NCBI GenBank assembly: GCA_021781745.1 | Contig: JAJXWH010000051.1 | Coordinates: forward strand, 1 to 36,418 | Source of the DNA: Bacillota bacterium | Lineage (GTDB): Bacteria; Bacillota; Clostridia; Clostridiales; Clostridiaceae | Reading direction: 5' to 3' | Length of the DNA stretch: 36,418 nt | In this document: positions 17,749-25,065 of the stretch, piece after piece | Layout of the letters: each line of letters starts with the position of its first letter | Position numbering within the stretch: the stretch's first letter is position 1 | The notes under the pieces: model-generated | The model's input: the letters and a program-made list of their open reading frames with translations, nothing else | What the model was told of the DNA's origin: nothing | The model's database searches: none | Made by a program: the position numbers and the translations under genes

Positions 17749-18534
17749 TTAAATGAGTTTTTCTGGAATAAACTTAGAGGAAATCCTCTTTATCAAAATA
17801 TAATCCAGTATCAAAAGAATGCCGCCTGCTATAAACATCACAAAATTACTGAGCAAAAGCACACCTGTCATTTGACCTATTAATACAAGAATCACCGGAA
17901 GTACAAGAAGGCCACTTACCTGCTGTGCTTCTTGAAAAGTTTCTGACTTTGCTGATACCATTACAGTAAATATTAACGATAATAAATTTATAGCAGGTGA
18001 AATCCAAAGTATAATTATAAGCCATTCTATATTGGGGAAAATAAGTTCTCCAAAATACATAAAGCCGCCTATATTACATATAATTCCAAAGACTACAAAT
18101 GAAATCAAAGTTACCATGTAAGATGGTAGAAAAACGCCTAGAATCTTGGCTCTGAGCAATTGCTCCATAGATATTGGTGTGTAAAGGAGAGATTCTAAAG
18201 TTTTATGTTCCTTCTCTCCCACAAAACTGCTGGCCCCAATAACTCCTGAACACATTATAGGAATTATAAGAAAATATGATGGAAACATATAATTTACCAT
18301 AACTTTTATTAAAAGCTGAGCAGGAGCATATTCAAAAGATAACTTTTTAATAAGGGGAGCAATCTTTGTCATCATACTAGAATCATTTCCAACAAAATTA
18401 GCACCTATAAAAAGTGCAAGTGGCATGATTACAATCAAAATAATTGGTACTATAGTCATAGGTAAAATGACGCGTTTGGAACTTGTTATTTCATTTATAT
18501 CTTTAAATATCAATGCTTTTTCACTTCTATTCAT
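17749..18534 (-). CDS. ABC-2 type transporter permease
   Basis: A 261-residue permease with about six membrane segments. The motif GEKEHKTLESLLYTPISMEQLL after the second helix is characteristic of ABC-2 exporters of the NatB/antibiotic type. It follows the ATPase gene by 18 bases, with GGAGTGG before its ATG. Together they form a complete exporter, a likely dimer of permeases with two ATPases. Substrate unknown; drug, peptide or sodium export are all possible. Confidence 0.88.
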   Translation of the reverse strand: MNRSEKALIFKDINEITSSKRVILPMTIVPIILIVIMPLALFIGANFVGNDSSMMTKIAPLIKKLSFEYAPAQLLIKVMVNYMFPSYFLIIPIMCSGVIGASSFVGEKEHKTLESLLYTPISMEQLLRAKILGVFLPSYMVTLISFVVFGIICNIGGFMYFGELIFPNIEWLIIILWISPAINLLSLIFTVMVSAKSETFQEAQQVSGLLVLPVILVLIGQMTGVLLLSNFVMFIAGGILLILDYILIKRISSKFIPEKLI

Positions 18535-18552
18535 ATCTTTACCACTCCAGAC

Positions 18553-19470
18553 TTACAATGTTATATCATTAGGTGTACCTTTTATATATTTAAAGTACAA
18601 TTGTTCCAAAGACCATTTCTGCTGTATCGCCTCATAAATTTCCCCACCACTTTTCAGTATATTTTGTATTAGACAATTTACCTCTTTATCTCCTAAAATA
18701 GGTTTAATATATATATCATTACCTTCATGGATAAATCCAAATTTCTCTGAAATATTCTTACCTCTAATTTTCAAGTGAAGAGTTGCATTTTTCCTTGAAG
18801 CTAACTCATCAAAGGTACCTAAACCAAGAATACTGCCATTATTTATAAAGCCGTATTGAGTACAGATATCCTCAGCATATTTTAATTGATGAGTACAAAG
18901 AAAGATTGTAACCTCGTTTTCTTCTGCAAGTTCTTTTATAAGTCTTGTAACATTAAGTGCATTCTCTGGATCTAAGCCAGAAGTTGGTTCATCAAGGAAT
19001 AGTACTTTAGGATTGTGAACCAAGGCCAAGCCCAAGGACACTCTCTTTCTCATTCCTGTACTAAAAGATTTCACTTTTTTATCCTTTACCTCTAATAATT
19101 CCAGTCTTTGTAATATGAAATCAGCACGTTCATTAAGCAAATTTTCTTCAATTCCATGCATTTTTCCAAAGAATATTAGATTTTGCTTAGCAGTAAGATT
19201 CTCATAACAAGAGGAACTTTCAGTCATAACTCCGCATAGCCTATGAATCTCAAGATTATTTTTCCCCACAGGTATCCCTAAAATATCCGCATAACCTGAT
19301 GTTGCTGAAAGAATCCCATTGAGAATCCTAACTGTAGTAGTCTTTCCTGAACCATTAGGACCCAGAAATCCAAATATTTCACCTTTTGATATACTAAGAC
19401 TTATATTATTTAAAGCATTAATCTGACCATCATAAGATTTTTTAAGATTTTCTATATTTATTGCATTCAT
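18553..19470 (-). CDS. ABC transporter ATP-binding protein (exporter)
   Basis: A 305-residue ATPase. Walker A is GPNGSGKT (residues 37-44), the signature is STGMR (137-141, Met replacing the common Gly-Gln), Walker B ends at D160-E161 in LFLDEPTSGLDP, and the switch His is in CTHQ. A C-terminal extension of about 90 residues is usual for the antibiotic/CcmA-like group. Its start overlaps the XRE gene by 29 bases, so translation is probably coupled. Confidence 0.92.
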   Translation of the reverse strand: MNAINIENLKKSYDGQINALNNISLSISKGEIFGFLGPNGSGKTTTVRILNGILSATSGYADILGIPVGKNNLEIHRLCGVMTESSSCYENLTAKQNLIFFGKMHGIEENLLNERADFILQRLELLEVKDKKVKSFSTGMRKRVSLGLALVHNPKVLFLDEPTSGLDPENALNVTRLIKELAEENEVTIFLCTHQLKYAEDICTQYGFINNGSILGLGTFDELASRKNATLHLKIRGKNISEKFGFIHEGNDIYIKPILGDKEVNCLIQNILKSGGEIYEAIQQKWSLEQLYFKYIKGTPNDITL

Positions 19471-20587
19471 CTTCTTCCTCTAATTTTCCTTTCAATTTTT
19501 TAACAAGCAAGATATATCTTTCGTCATCTTCTAATGATTTAAATGCAGGATTTTCAGCAACGGCACTGACAAGGTTTTTCTTAATTGTTATCTCATCTAC
19601 TGGAGCATTTACTCCAATACAATTATTCTCCTCAAGCCATTTATCCACTTTAGTAAAATATTCATTTCCTTTAAATCTTAATGGAAATTTTATATTACAG
19701 ACAGTGTTTACATATTTCTTTAGTGCATTTATTGCTTTTTCTTTCTTTTTTTGAATCAAATATCCTTGTGCAGCAACAATATGAATTCCAAAAACATCAT
19801 TGGTACAAATCTCATTAAGCTGAAAACAATCAATTATCTGAATTCCCTGTGAATAAATCTTTTCAAACGAAATTGGCTCCATCATATTTAAATAAAGATA
19901 ATTGTTTAGCAGGGTTAATACATTTATTACCTTATTGTAAAGTAGTATTTGATTCACTTCATTTGCCTTGGCATTTTCCCCTTGCATCTGATATGCATTA
20001 ATCAATATAACATCCTCACCGCTATATGGTGATAATTTATTATCTAATAATCGGATAACTTTCTCGCTATTTCCAAGTACCATCTCTGCCAATGCTTCCA
20101 TAGTATTTGCATTTTTGATGTCAGAAATGCTGTCTGATTCCTCTTTTATTCTTTTACTCAGCAATATACATTGCTGAAGAATTTCTTTTCTCATTGCATT
20201 ATCTTTTCCCAAGATTGAGTAGTTTAATAACAATTGAATCATAGAAAGCAAAAAAGGAAAGCAGGAATAATATTTTTTTATTAATTCTTTACACTGATTA
20301 ACTACTTCATCAAATGGCTTTACGGCAAATTCATGTGAAAGTGTATTATAAACTTTTTTAATATCTTCCTTTATAAGCTGTGGGGAATACCCCAATAATT
20401 CATCCACCGAAATATTAAAATAAGTTGCAAGCTCAGGAAGAAGTAAAATATCAGGAAAACTTACTCCTGACTCCCATTTTGAAACAGATGCTTTTGAAAC
20501 TCCAATGTAATCTGCCAGCTGTTCTTGGGTTATTCCTTTCTCTTTTCTCTTCTTAATAATGCATTTACCTATATTTAATTCTTTCAT
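19442..20587 (-). CDS. XRE-family regulator with C-terminal repeat region
   Basis: A 381-residue cytoplasmic regulator. The N-terminal HTH is typical (residues about 1-60, ITQEQLADYIGVSKASVSKWESG); the rest is a helical tetratricopeptide-like domain. I use the ATG at 20587 because AGGTG lies 6 bases upstream; a GTG three codons earlier is possible. As first gene of the XRE-ATPase-permease operon it probably controls the exporter, for example in response to a compound that the exporter removes. Confidence 0.85.
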   Translation of the reverse strand: MKELNIGKCIIKKRKEKGITQEQLADYIGVSKASVSKWESGVSFPDILLLPELATYFNISVDELLGYSPQLIKEDIKKVYNTLSHEFAVKPFDEVVNQCKELIKKYYSCFPFLLSMIQLLLNYSILGKDNAMRKEILQQCILLSKRIKEESDSISDIKNANTMEALAEMVLGNSEKVIRLLDNKLSPYSGEDVILINAYQMQGENAKANEVNQILLYNKVINVLTLLNNYLYLNMMEPISFEKIYSQGIQIIDCFQLNEICTNDVFGIHIVAAQGYLIQKKKEKAINALKKYVNTVCNIKFPLRFKGNEYFTKVDKWLEENNCIGVNAPVDEITIKKNLVSAVAENPAFKSLEDDERYILLVKKLKGKLEEEDECNKYRKS

Positions 20588-20693
20588 ACCTATCACCTAC
20601 CTCTAATAATAGTTTATGCGTTGATCTACTCCACGTAAATGGATTCCTAGTTGATATTAGTAGAAAAAGTTAACTTGCAAGAAACTTAATTTC

Positions 20694-20766
20694 AAAAAAA
20701 AACCACGAAATTAGATTTTCGTGGACATTATTTTGTAGGCAAGACAAACTTTTAAAACCTACTATT
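20694..20766 (-). terminator. Composite terminator element, copy B, after the DUF2087 genes
   Basis: CCACGAAA (20703-20710) pairs with 20717-20724, followed on the minus strand by 9 T (20694-20702). Upstream in the transcript GTAGG (20735-20739) and CCTAC (20758-20762) can pair. The transcript side begins AATAGTAGGTTTT, like copies A and C. Confidence 0.75.
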
Positions 20767-20788
20767 ATTCGTTTCTTTTATATGCCTA

Positions 20789-21277
20789 TTAAATAGGTAT
20801 GTTTTCATTTTCAAGTATTTGATGAATCTTATACTCATTCTCTGGATTATTCATACCGTTATCTTCAATGTTTTTTAAAATAAATTCCCCTTTATCACTT
20901 AGGATATGATAGCAGACTGAACCCATGCCATTTTTGATTTTAATAATATTCAATATTGCACCAATACTATAGTTTTCTGCTATCAATTTAGAAATCATAA
21001 GTTTTTCTTTTTCTAAGCTATCATCTTTTCTCCAGTATTTAGATCCATTCCTTGTACGTGATAACAACTTACTATCTACTAACCCTCTTCTTATTAAAAA
21101 ATAATCTCCAAATGTGTGATAATTGTCAATTATATTGTTAACTTCTTTTTCAGTATAAAAACGATCGCATTCAAACTTACTTGCAATATATTCCAAAGCC
21201 TTAAATTTCAATTCACGCTTTGAAGGCCAACTTTTTAATTTACCTGCACTATCGATAAAATTATTGATATTGCTCAT
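20789..21277 (-). CDS. DUF2087 protein ending in a truncated kinase (APH-like) N-lobe
   Basis: A 162-residue protein. Residues about 14-83 are a DUF2087 domain (KSWPSKRELK, YTEKEVNNII and a KYW ending). From about residue 105 it turns into the start of an aminoglycoside-phosphotransferase-like kinase: GMGSVCYHI, then GEFILK and E...IHQILENENIP. It then stops with TAA before the catalytic loop, so the kinase cannot work. It follows the next gene by 12 bases in one operon. It is either a truncated remnant of a DUF2087-kinase fusion, or a small DUF2087 protein that kept only this stub. Confidence 0.72.
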   Translation of the reverse strand: MSNINNFIDSAGKLKSWPSKRELKFKALEYIASKFECDRFYTEKEVNNIIDNYHTFGDYFLIRRGLVDSKLLSRTRNGSKYWRKDDSLEKEKLMISKLIAENYSIGAILNIIKIKNGMGSVCYHILSDKGEFILKNIEDNGMNNPENEYKIHQILENENIPI

Positions 21278-21289
21278 ATTTACATCTCC

Positions 21290-22051
21290 TTACCCTTTTA
21301 ACCAATATTCTTTACAATCTTTTGTTCTTTCCATAAAGCCATATTGAATTAAATATCTTCTTATGGTTGCAATATCATCGTAGACTTGTTTTAATATTTC
21401 ATTTACTTCTTTTTCAGAATACCTCTTATCTGAATCAAATAAAGTTGATATTTTCCTAAGTACGACTATTTTTCTTTTCTCTTTTGTAGGGAAAGATTTT
21501 AACTGTAGTTCCCCTGATAAATCAAAGTATGTTTTGATTATTTGATCTTGCTCTGAATTTGTAACTTCGTACCTTTCATCAACCATTGTTGCACCGCTGT
21601 GTAATTTAACAAACTCTTCTTTTGTATCCCTTTCTAAGGATCTCTCAACTAACTCAAAAATAGCTAGGTATGCCTTTGCTTGTTTAGCTTTCTCTCTAAA
21701 CATAAATCTTTGATGACGTACTGTTGCAGGTGATAGTCCATTTTTCTTAGCAATTTCATTATCAGTTAATCCGATACAAAGATCATTTAATAAGCTTTTT
21801 TGATTATCTGTAATTCCTATATACTTTTTATCAAATCCTAATAAAATTTCAAGCATAGAACCATGTTTTTCTTTAACATGAAAAATCACTGCTTTTTGGG
21901 CTTCAAAAAATCTTCCATTGAACGGATAGACTTCACCTACTTCAAATATCTCCCCACAAATTAGACATTTATATATTCCTTTATCTAAGCTAAACGTATA
22001 TCCATTTTTCATATCCTCAAAGTCAGCTTCTAAAATCAGTTTTTCATTCAT
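21290..22051 (-). CDS. LuxR-type HTH / DUF2087 regulator with a C2H2-like zinc site
   Basis: A 253-residue regulator. Residues 29-63 contain C29, C32, H58 and H63, a plausible zinc site; residues about 80-112 are a GerE/LuxR-type HTH (LTDNEIAKKNGLSPATVRHQR); the last 70 residues are DUF2087 (KSFPTKEKRK, YSEKEVNEIL and a final KEYWL). It is the first gene of a two-gene operon. It has its own promoter and repeated CGTTTAT sites, so autoregulation is plausible. The signal it senses is unknown. Confidence 0.8.
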   Translation of the reverse strand: MNEKLILEADFEDMKNGYTFSLDKGIYKCLICGEIFEVGEVYPFNGRFFEAQKAVIFHVKEKHGSMLEILLGFDKKYIGITDNQKSLLNDLCIGLTDNEIAKKNGLSPATVRHQRFMFREKAKQAKAYLAIFELVERSLERDTKEEFVKLHSGATMVDERYEVTNSEQDQIIKTYFDLSGELQLKSFPTKEKRKIVVLRKISTLFDSDKRYSEKEVNEILKQVYDDIATIRRYLIQYGFMERTKDCKEYWLKG

Positions 22052-22070
22052 ATCAACAACACCCTTTATT

Positions 22071-22109
22071 CGTTTATGTATTATATAAACATATTAGCAA
22101 AACGTTTAT
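22071..22109. promoter_or_regulatory. Direct repeats CGTTTAT around the DUF2087 promoter
   Basis: CGTTTAT occurs at 22071-22077 and 22103-22109, one copy inside the -35/-10 spacer and the other downstream of the likely start site. They are candidate binding sites for the HTH protein encoded next. Confidence 0.35.
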
Positions 22110-22119
22110 AAAAAGTCAA
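22091..22119 (-). promoter_or_regulatory. Promoter of the DUF2087 operon
   Basis: Minus-strand -35 TTGACT (22114-22119), 17-base spacer, -10 TAATAT (22091-22096). Confidence 0.75.
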
Positions 22120-22184
22120 TAATCTGATCCATACATGGTTTAATTATCCATTATAAAATAACAAGCGATTCTATACGTAACAAT

Positions 22185-22280
22185 AAAAAAATACGACCAC
22201 CTGTAATTTCAATTTAAGCTGTATACAGATGATCGTAGTTTTTATGTTATATTAGATACTTAATTTTTAAAATCTATATT
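22185..22280 (-). terminator. Composite terminator element, copy D, after the glutathione peroxidase gene
   Basis: The 14-base arms 22192-22205 and 22224-22237 pair fully if G-U is allowed, followed on the minus strand by 7 T. Upstream in the transcript lies AATATAGATTTTAAA. It aligns along its length with copy C, with stem-preserving changes. The plus strand also has a T run, so it may work in both directions. Confidence 0.78.
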
Positions 22281-22290
22281 ATATGCTGGT

Positions 22291-22824
22291 TTACTTAAGT
22301 AATTCTTCAATCTTTTCTGAAATTTTCTCTGGTTCGTATGTTGGAGCAAATCTCTCAACAACGTTACCTTCTTTATCTATAAGAAATTTAGTAAAATTCC
22401 ATTTAATTTCATCACCAGTAGTAGTAAATCCTTTTTCTTTAAGAAAGTTATAGAGGCCTTCTGATGCTTCATCTTCTACAGCCTTTGGTGCCTGTTCTCT
22501 TAAATATTTATATAGATAGCTTGCATTTTCTCCATTTACATCAATTTTTGAGAATGTCTTAAAAGTTGTATTATACTTTAGTTGACAAAAGTTTACTATA
22601 TCCTCATCACTTCCTGGTGCTTGTTCAAAAAACTGATTACACGGAAAATCTAGTATTTCAAATCCCTTGTCTTTATATTTTTCATATATCTTTTGTAAGC
22701 CTTCATATTGTGGGGTATATCCACATCCAGTTGCAGTATTAACTATTAATAATACTTTCCCTTTATAGTTTTCCAATGAAACTTCATTACCGTTTACCTC
22801 TTTAACTTTGAAATCATAAATCAT
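22291..22824 (-). CDS. Glutathione peroxidase family thiol peroxidase (Cys type)
   Basis: A 177-residue peroxidase of the GPx/BtuE family, which reduces hydroperoxides, in bacteria usually with thioredoxin. The catalytic residues are all present: C34 in TATGCGYT, Q68 in FPCNQFFEQ, W142 and N143 in IKWNFTKF. C80 in NFCQLKY sits in the helix where resolving Cys occur. The enzyme uses Cys, not Sec; the codon is a normal Cys codon. A decayed relative lies immediately upstream, so the locus was duplicated. Confidence 0.93.
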   Translation of the reverse strand: MIYDFKVKEVNGNEVSLENYKGKVLLIVNTATGCGYTPQYEGLQKIYEKYKDKGFEILDFPCNQFFEQAPGSDEDIVNFCQLKYNTTFKTFSKIDVNGENASYLYKYLREQAPKAVEDEASEGLYNFLKEKGFTTTGDEIKWNFTKFLIDKEGNVVERFAPTYEPEKISEKIEELLK

Positions 22825-22838
22825 TTTAATCTCTCCTT

Positions 22839-23028
22839 TTATTTAATAATTTCTTTCATATCATTTTTTATCTTTTCCGGATTTTTATAGGTGCATATCT
22901 TTTCATAACCTTTCCTTCTTGATCTATAAAAAATTTAGTACAATTCCATTTAATTGTCTTACTTTGTATTCTTCCATCTTAATTTCTTTTCCATTCATCT
23001 TTCTTGCACTATAATCATAAAATTTCAT
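22839..23028 (-). pseudogene. Glutathione peroxidase remnant with internal deletion and frameshifts
   Basis: On the minus strand an ATG at 23028 starts MKFYDYSARKMNG, like the intact N-terminus MIYDFKVKEVNG. It runs only to the EEYK equivalent, then jumps, in another frame, to KWNCTKFFIDQEGKV, which corresponds to KWNFTKFLIDKEGNV near residue 142 of the intact gene. After RYAP a second frame change leads to PEKIKNDMKEIIK and TAA at 22839. About 110 residues, including the catalytic Cys, are lost. It ends 14 bases before the intact gene starts. Confidence 0.85.
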
Positions 23029-23367
23029 ATTTATATACCCTCTTCAATTTAAATCAAGCAATTTATAATTTTTATAAATTTAATTTAACTCAATTAATAC
23101 TCTTAAAAAACTTGCTTAAACAATATTTTATTAATCAAATAGTCCAAGCACTTCAATTACTAATTCTTATATATTATATTTATTCATAGTAGTCATTTTA
23201 AATTTTATAAAATTAAATTTTGTAAAATCTTTTTTCTATATTAAGTATATTTTTATTTTTCTATTTTGTCAATATCATATAAAATACTTTTTTCTTCAAA
23301 GGATTACTTTAATTATTATTACTGTCATTGAGATTTCTTTCTCCTTCCAATTAAATACATTTACTAC
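23029..23367. other. AT-rich gap without a recognisable gene
   Basis: This stretch between the peroxidase remnant and the DUF4317 promoter is over 75 percent A+T by eye. It shows no ORF with a ribosome site, no hairpin with a T run and no repeat. Confidence 0.5.
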
Positions 23368-23396
23368 TTGCAGAACTATAAGTTGGACACTATACT
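23368..23396 (+). promoter_or_regulatory. Promoter of the DUF4317 gene
   Basis: Plus-strand -35 TTGCAG (23368-23373), 17-base spacer, -10 TATACT (23391-23396), about 125 bases before the start codon. Confidence 0.6.
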
Positions 23397-23521
23397 ATAT
23401 TAGGTAGCATATCCTTTATTATGTACTGTGGCACATTCAAAAACGAAAAAAATCATGGTAAATTTGACATGTTATTTTTCTAATGTGCTTAATTAAAACC
23501 CATGAAATGAGAGGGCTGTTT

Positions 23522-24916
23522 ATGAACAAGAAAGAGATATTAGAATTAAAAAGACGATTAAAAAAGGACGAGTGTACATTTACCAGAATGTGTGGCTGCT
23601 ATGTAGATGGCCAGAAAAATATTGTTTTAAAAATTAAAGAAACTTTTTTAAACCTAGAAGAAGATGTCTTCTTTAAATATCTGGAGATTGCTAGCAAGAC
23701 ATTATCAGGAACAGTTGGAAATAATCTTCTAGAACTCAACTTTCCTCTTGATGAAGAAAATATAGGCGGCAGACAACTTTCTCTATTGGAACTGAAGAAA
23801 AGCAGATTAAAAGATGATACTTTGCTTGATGACTTCTACAAATTAATTATTGATAGTTACGACTATACAGGTAATTTTCTGATACTTATTTTTCACGATG
23901 CTTATGATGTAATGACGAAAACTACAGATAATCTGAAATTAGATGAATCCGAAGAAGTATATGAATACCTGTTATGTGCAATATGTCCAGTATCACTTTC
24001 AAAGCCAGGTCTTGGATATATTGAAGATGAAAATAAAATTGGAGCACGTATTAGGGATTGGGTAGTTGGTCCCCCTGATCTAGGATTTGTATTTCCAGCT
24101 TTTACAGACCGTAGTACGGATATTCATTCTATTATGTACTATACAAAGGATGCAAAAGATCCACATCCTGAATTTATGGAAGAGGCTTTAGGCTGTAGTT
24201 CAAAGCAAACTGCTACTGAGCAGAAAGAAGCCTTCCATACTATTATTCATAAAGCCGTTGGGGGTGACGATGAAAAATCTGAGCACTTCTTCATGGAAAT
24301 TCAAGAAACTCTTAATAATATAGTAGATGACCATAAAACTGTTAATGGAAAAAACGCTGAACCTATAGTTTTGACTAACGATAATATTCAAGATATTCTA
24401 ATTGAAAGCGGCATTCCTGAAGAAATACTCACAAAAATCGAGAAATCTTATACAAGAGAATTTGGTGATACACCTCCAGTAGTAGAGAATTTAATAGATA
24501 AAAAAGCCCTGGCAGCAAATGAACAAAGAAAAAAGGAAGAACGCCTTGAAAAGAAAGTAAAAATATTAGAAGAGAGACTTGAAAAAACTAAACAAGAAGC
24601 TGCATTAGATTTAGAAAAGGAAGCAGCTTTGAACTCAGATGTTGATATTACGTTAGAAGTAGATTCTGAAGCTATATTAGAAACTGAGACTAATATCATG
24701 TTAGAAGCAGATATTAATGCTAGTTTAGAACAAGTTTCTGACCATGAAATAGAAGCTAGTGATGATACTACTCCAAGCTATGATATTGTGCTTCAAGTAA
24801 AACCTCAGAAAGTAGCTCAAATAAAATCTCAAATAATTGACGGGAAAAAGTGCATTATTATTCCTGTGGATGATGATGAACAAGCTAAAGTAAATGGTGT
24901 TAACGCCTTGCTTTAA
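23522..24916 (+). CDS. DUF4317 domain protein with acidic C-terminal extension
   Basis: A 464-residue cytoplasmic protein of the DUF4317 family, common in Clostridia and of unknown function. The conserved part covers about residues 1-340 (KKEILELKRRLKKDECTFTR, then MCGCYV). From about 345 a charged coiled coil (KKEERLEKKVKILEE) leads into an acidic stretch with repeated short motifs such as LEVDSEAILE and LEADINASLE, then a compact C-terminal segment. The start is the ATG at 23522, with GAGAGGG 6 bases upstream; an in-frame ATG at 23483 lacks a ribosome site. One of only three plus-strand genes; it is monocistronic. Confidence 0.85.
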   Translation: MNKKEILELKRRLKKDECTFTRMCGCYVDGQKNIVLKIKETFLNLEEDVFFKYLEIASKTLSGTVGNNLLELNFPLDEENIGGRQLSLLELKKSRLKDDTLLDDFYKLIIDSYDYTGNFLILIFHDAYDVMTKTTDNLKLDESEEVYEYLLCAICPVSLSKPGLGYIEDENKIGARIRDWVVGPPDLGFVFPAFTDRSTDIHSIMYYTKDAKDPHPEFMEEALGCSSKQTATEQKEAFHTIIHKAVGGDDEKSEHFFMEIQETLNNIVDDHKTVNGKNAEPIVLTNDNIQDILIESGIPEEILTKIEKSYTREFGDTPPVVENLIDKKALAANEQRKKEERLEKKVKILEERLEKTKQEAALDLEKEAALNSDVDITLEVDSEAILETETNIMLEADINASLEQVSDHEIEASDDTTPSYDIVLQVKPQKVAQIKSQIIDGKKCIIIPVDDDEQAKVNGVNALL

Positions 24917-24965
24917 TTTATTATGAAACATATCCTTCCATTATTTTCACTAAGAATTTGATTAC

Positions 24966-25006
24966 AAAAAGCTAATATCTATAATTATTATGGATATTAG
25001 CTTTTT
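24966..25006. terminator. Bidirectional terminator between convergent genes
   Basis: GCTAATATC (24971-24979) pairs with GATATTAGC (24993-25001), with AAAAA before and TTTTT after. It can end both the DUF4317 transcript and the rifampin phosphotransferase transcript that converges on it. Confidence 0.85.
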
Positions 25007-25065
25007 ATTAATCTAATAAATTCTCAATACTTTATTTCTCCTGTTCCATAAATATTTACTAAAAT

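Noticed and set aside
23004..23189. 61-codon plus-strand frame
   Set aside because: Overlaps the peroxidase remnant on the other strand; no ribosome site; composition is simply AT-rich.
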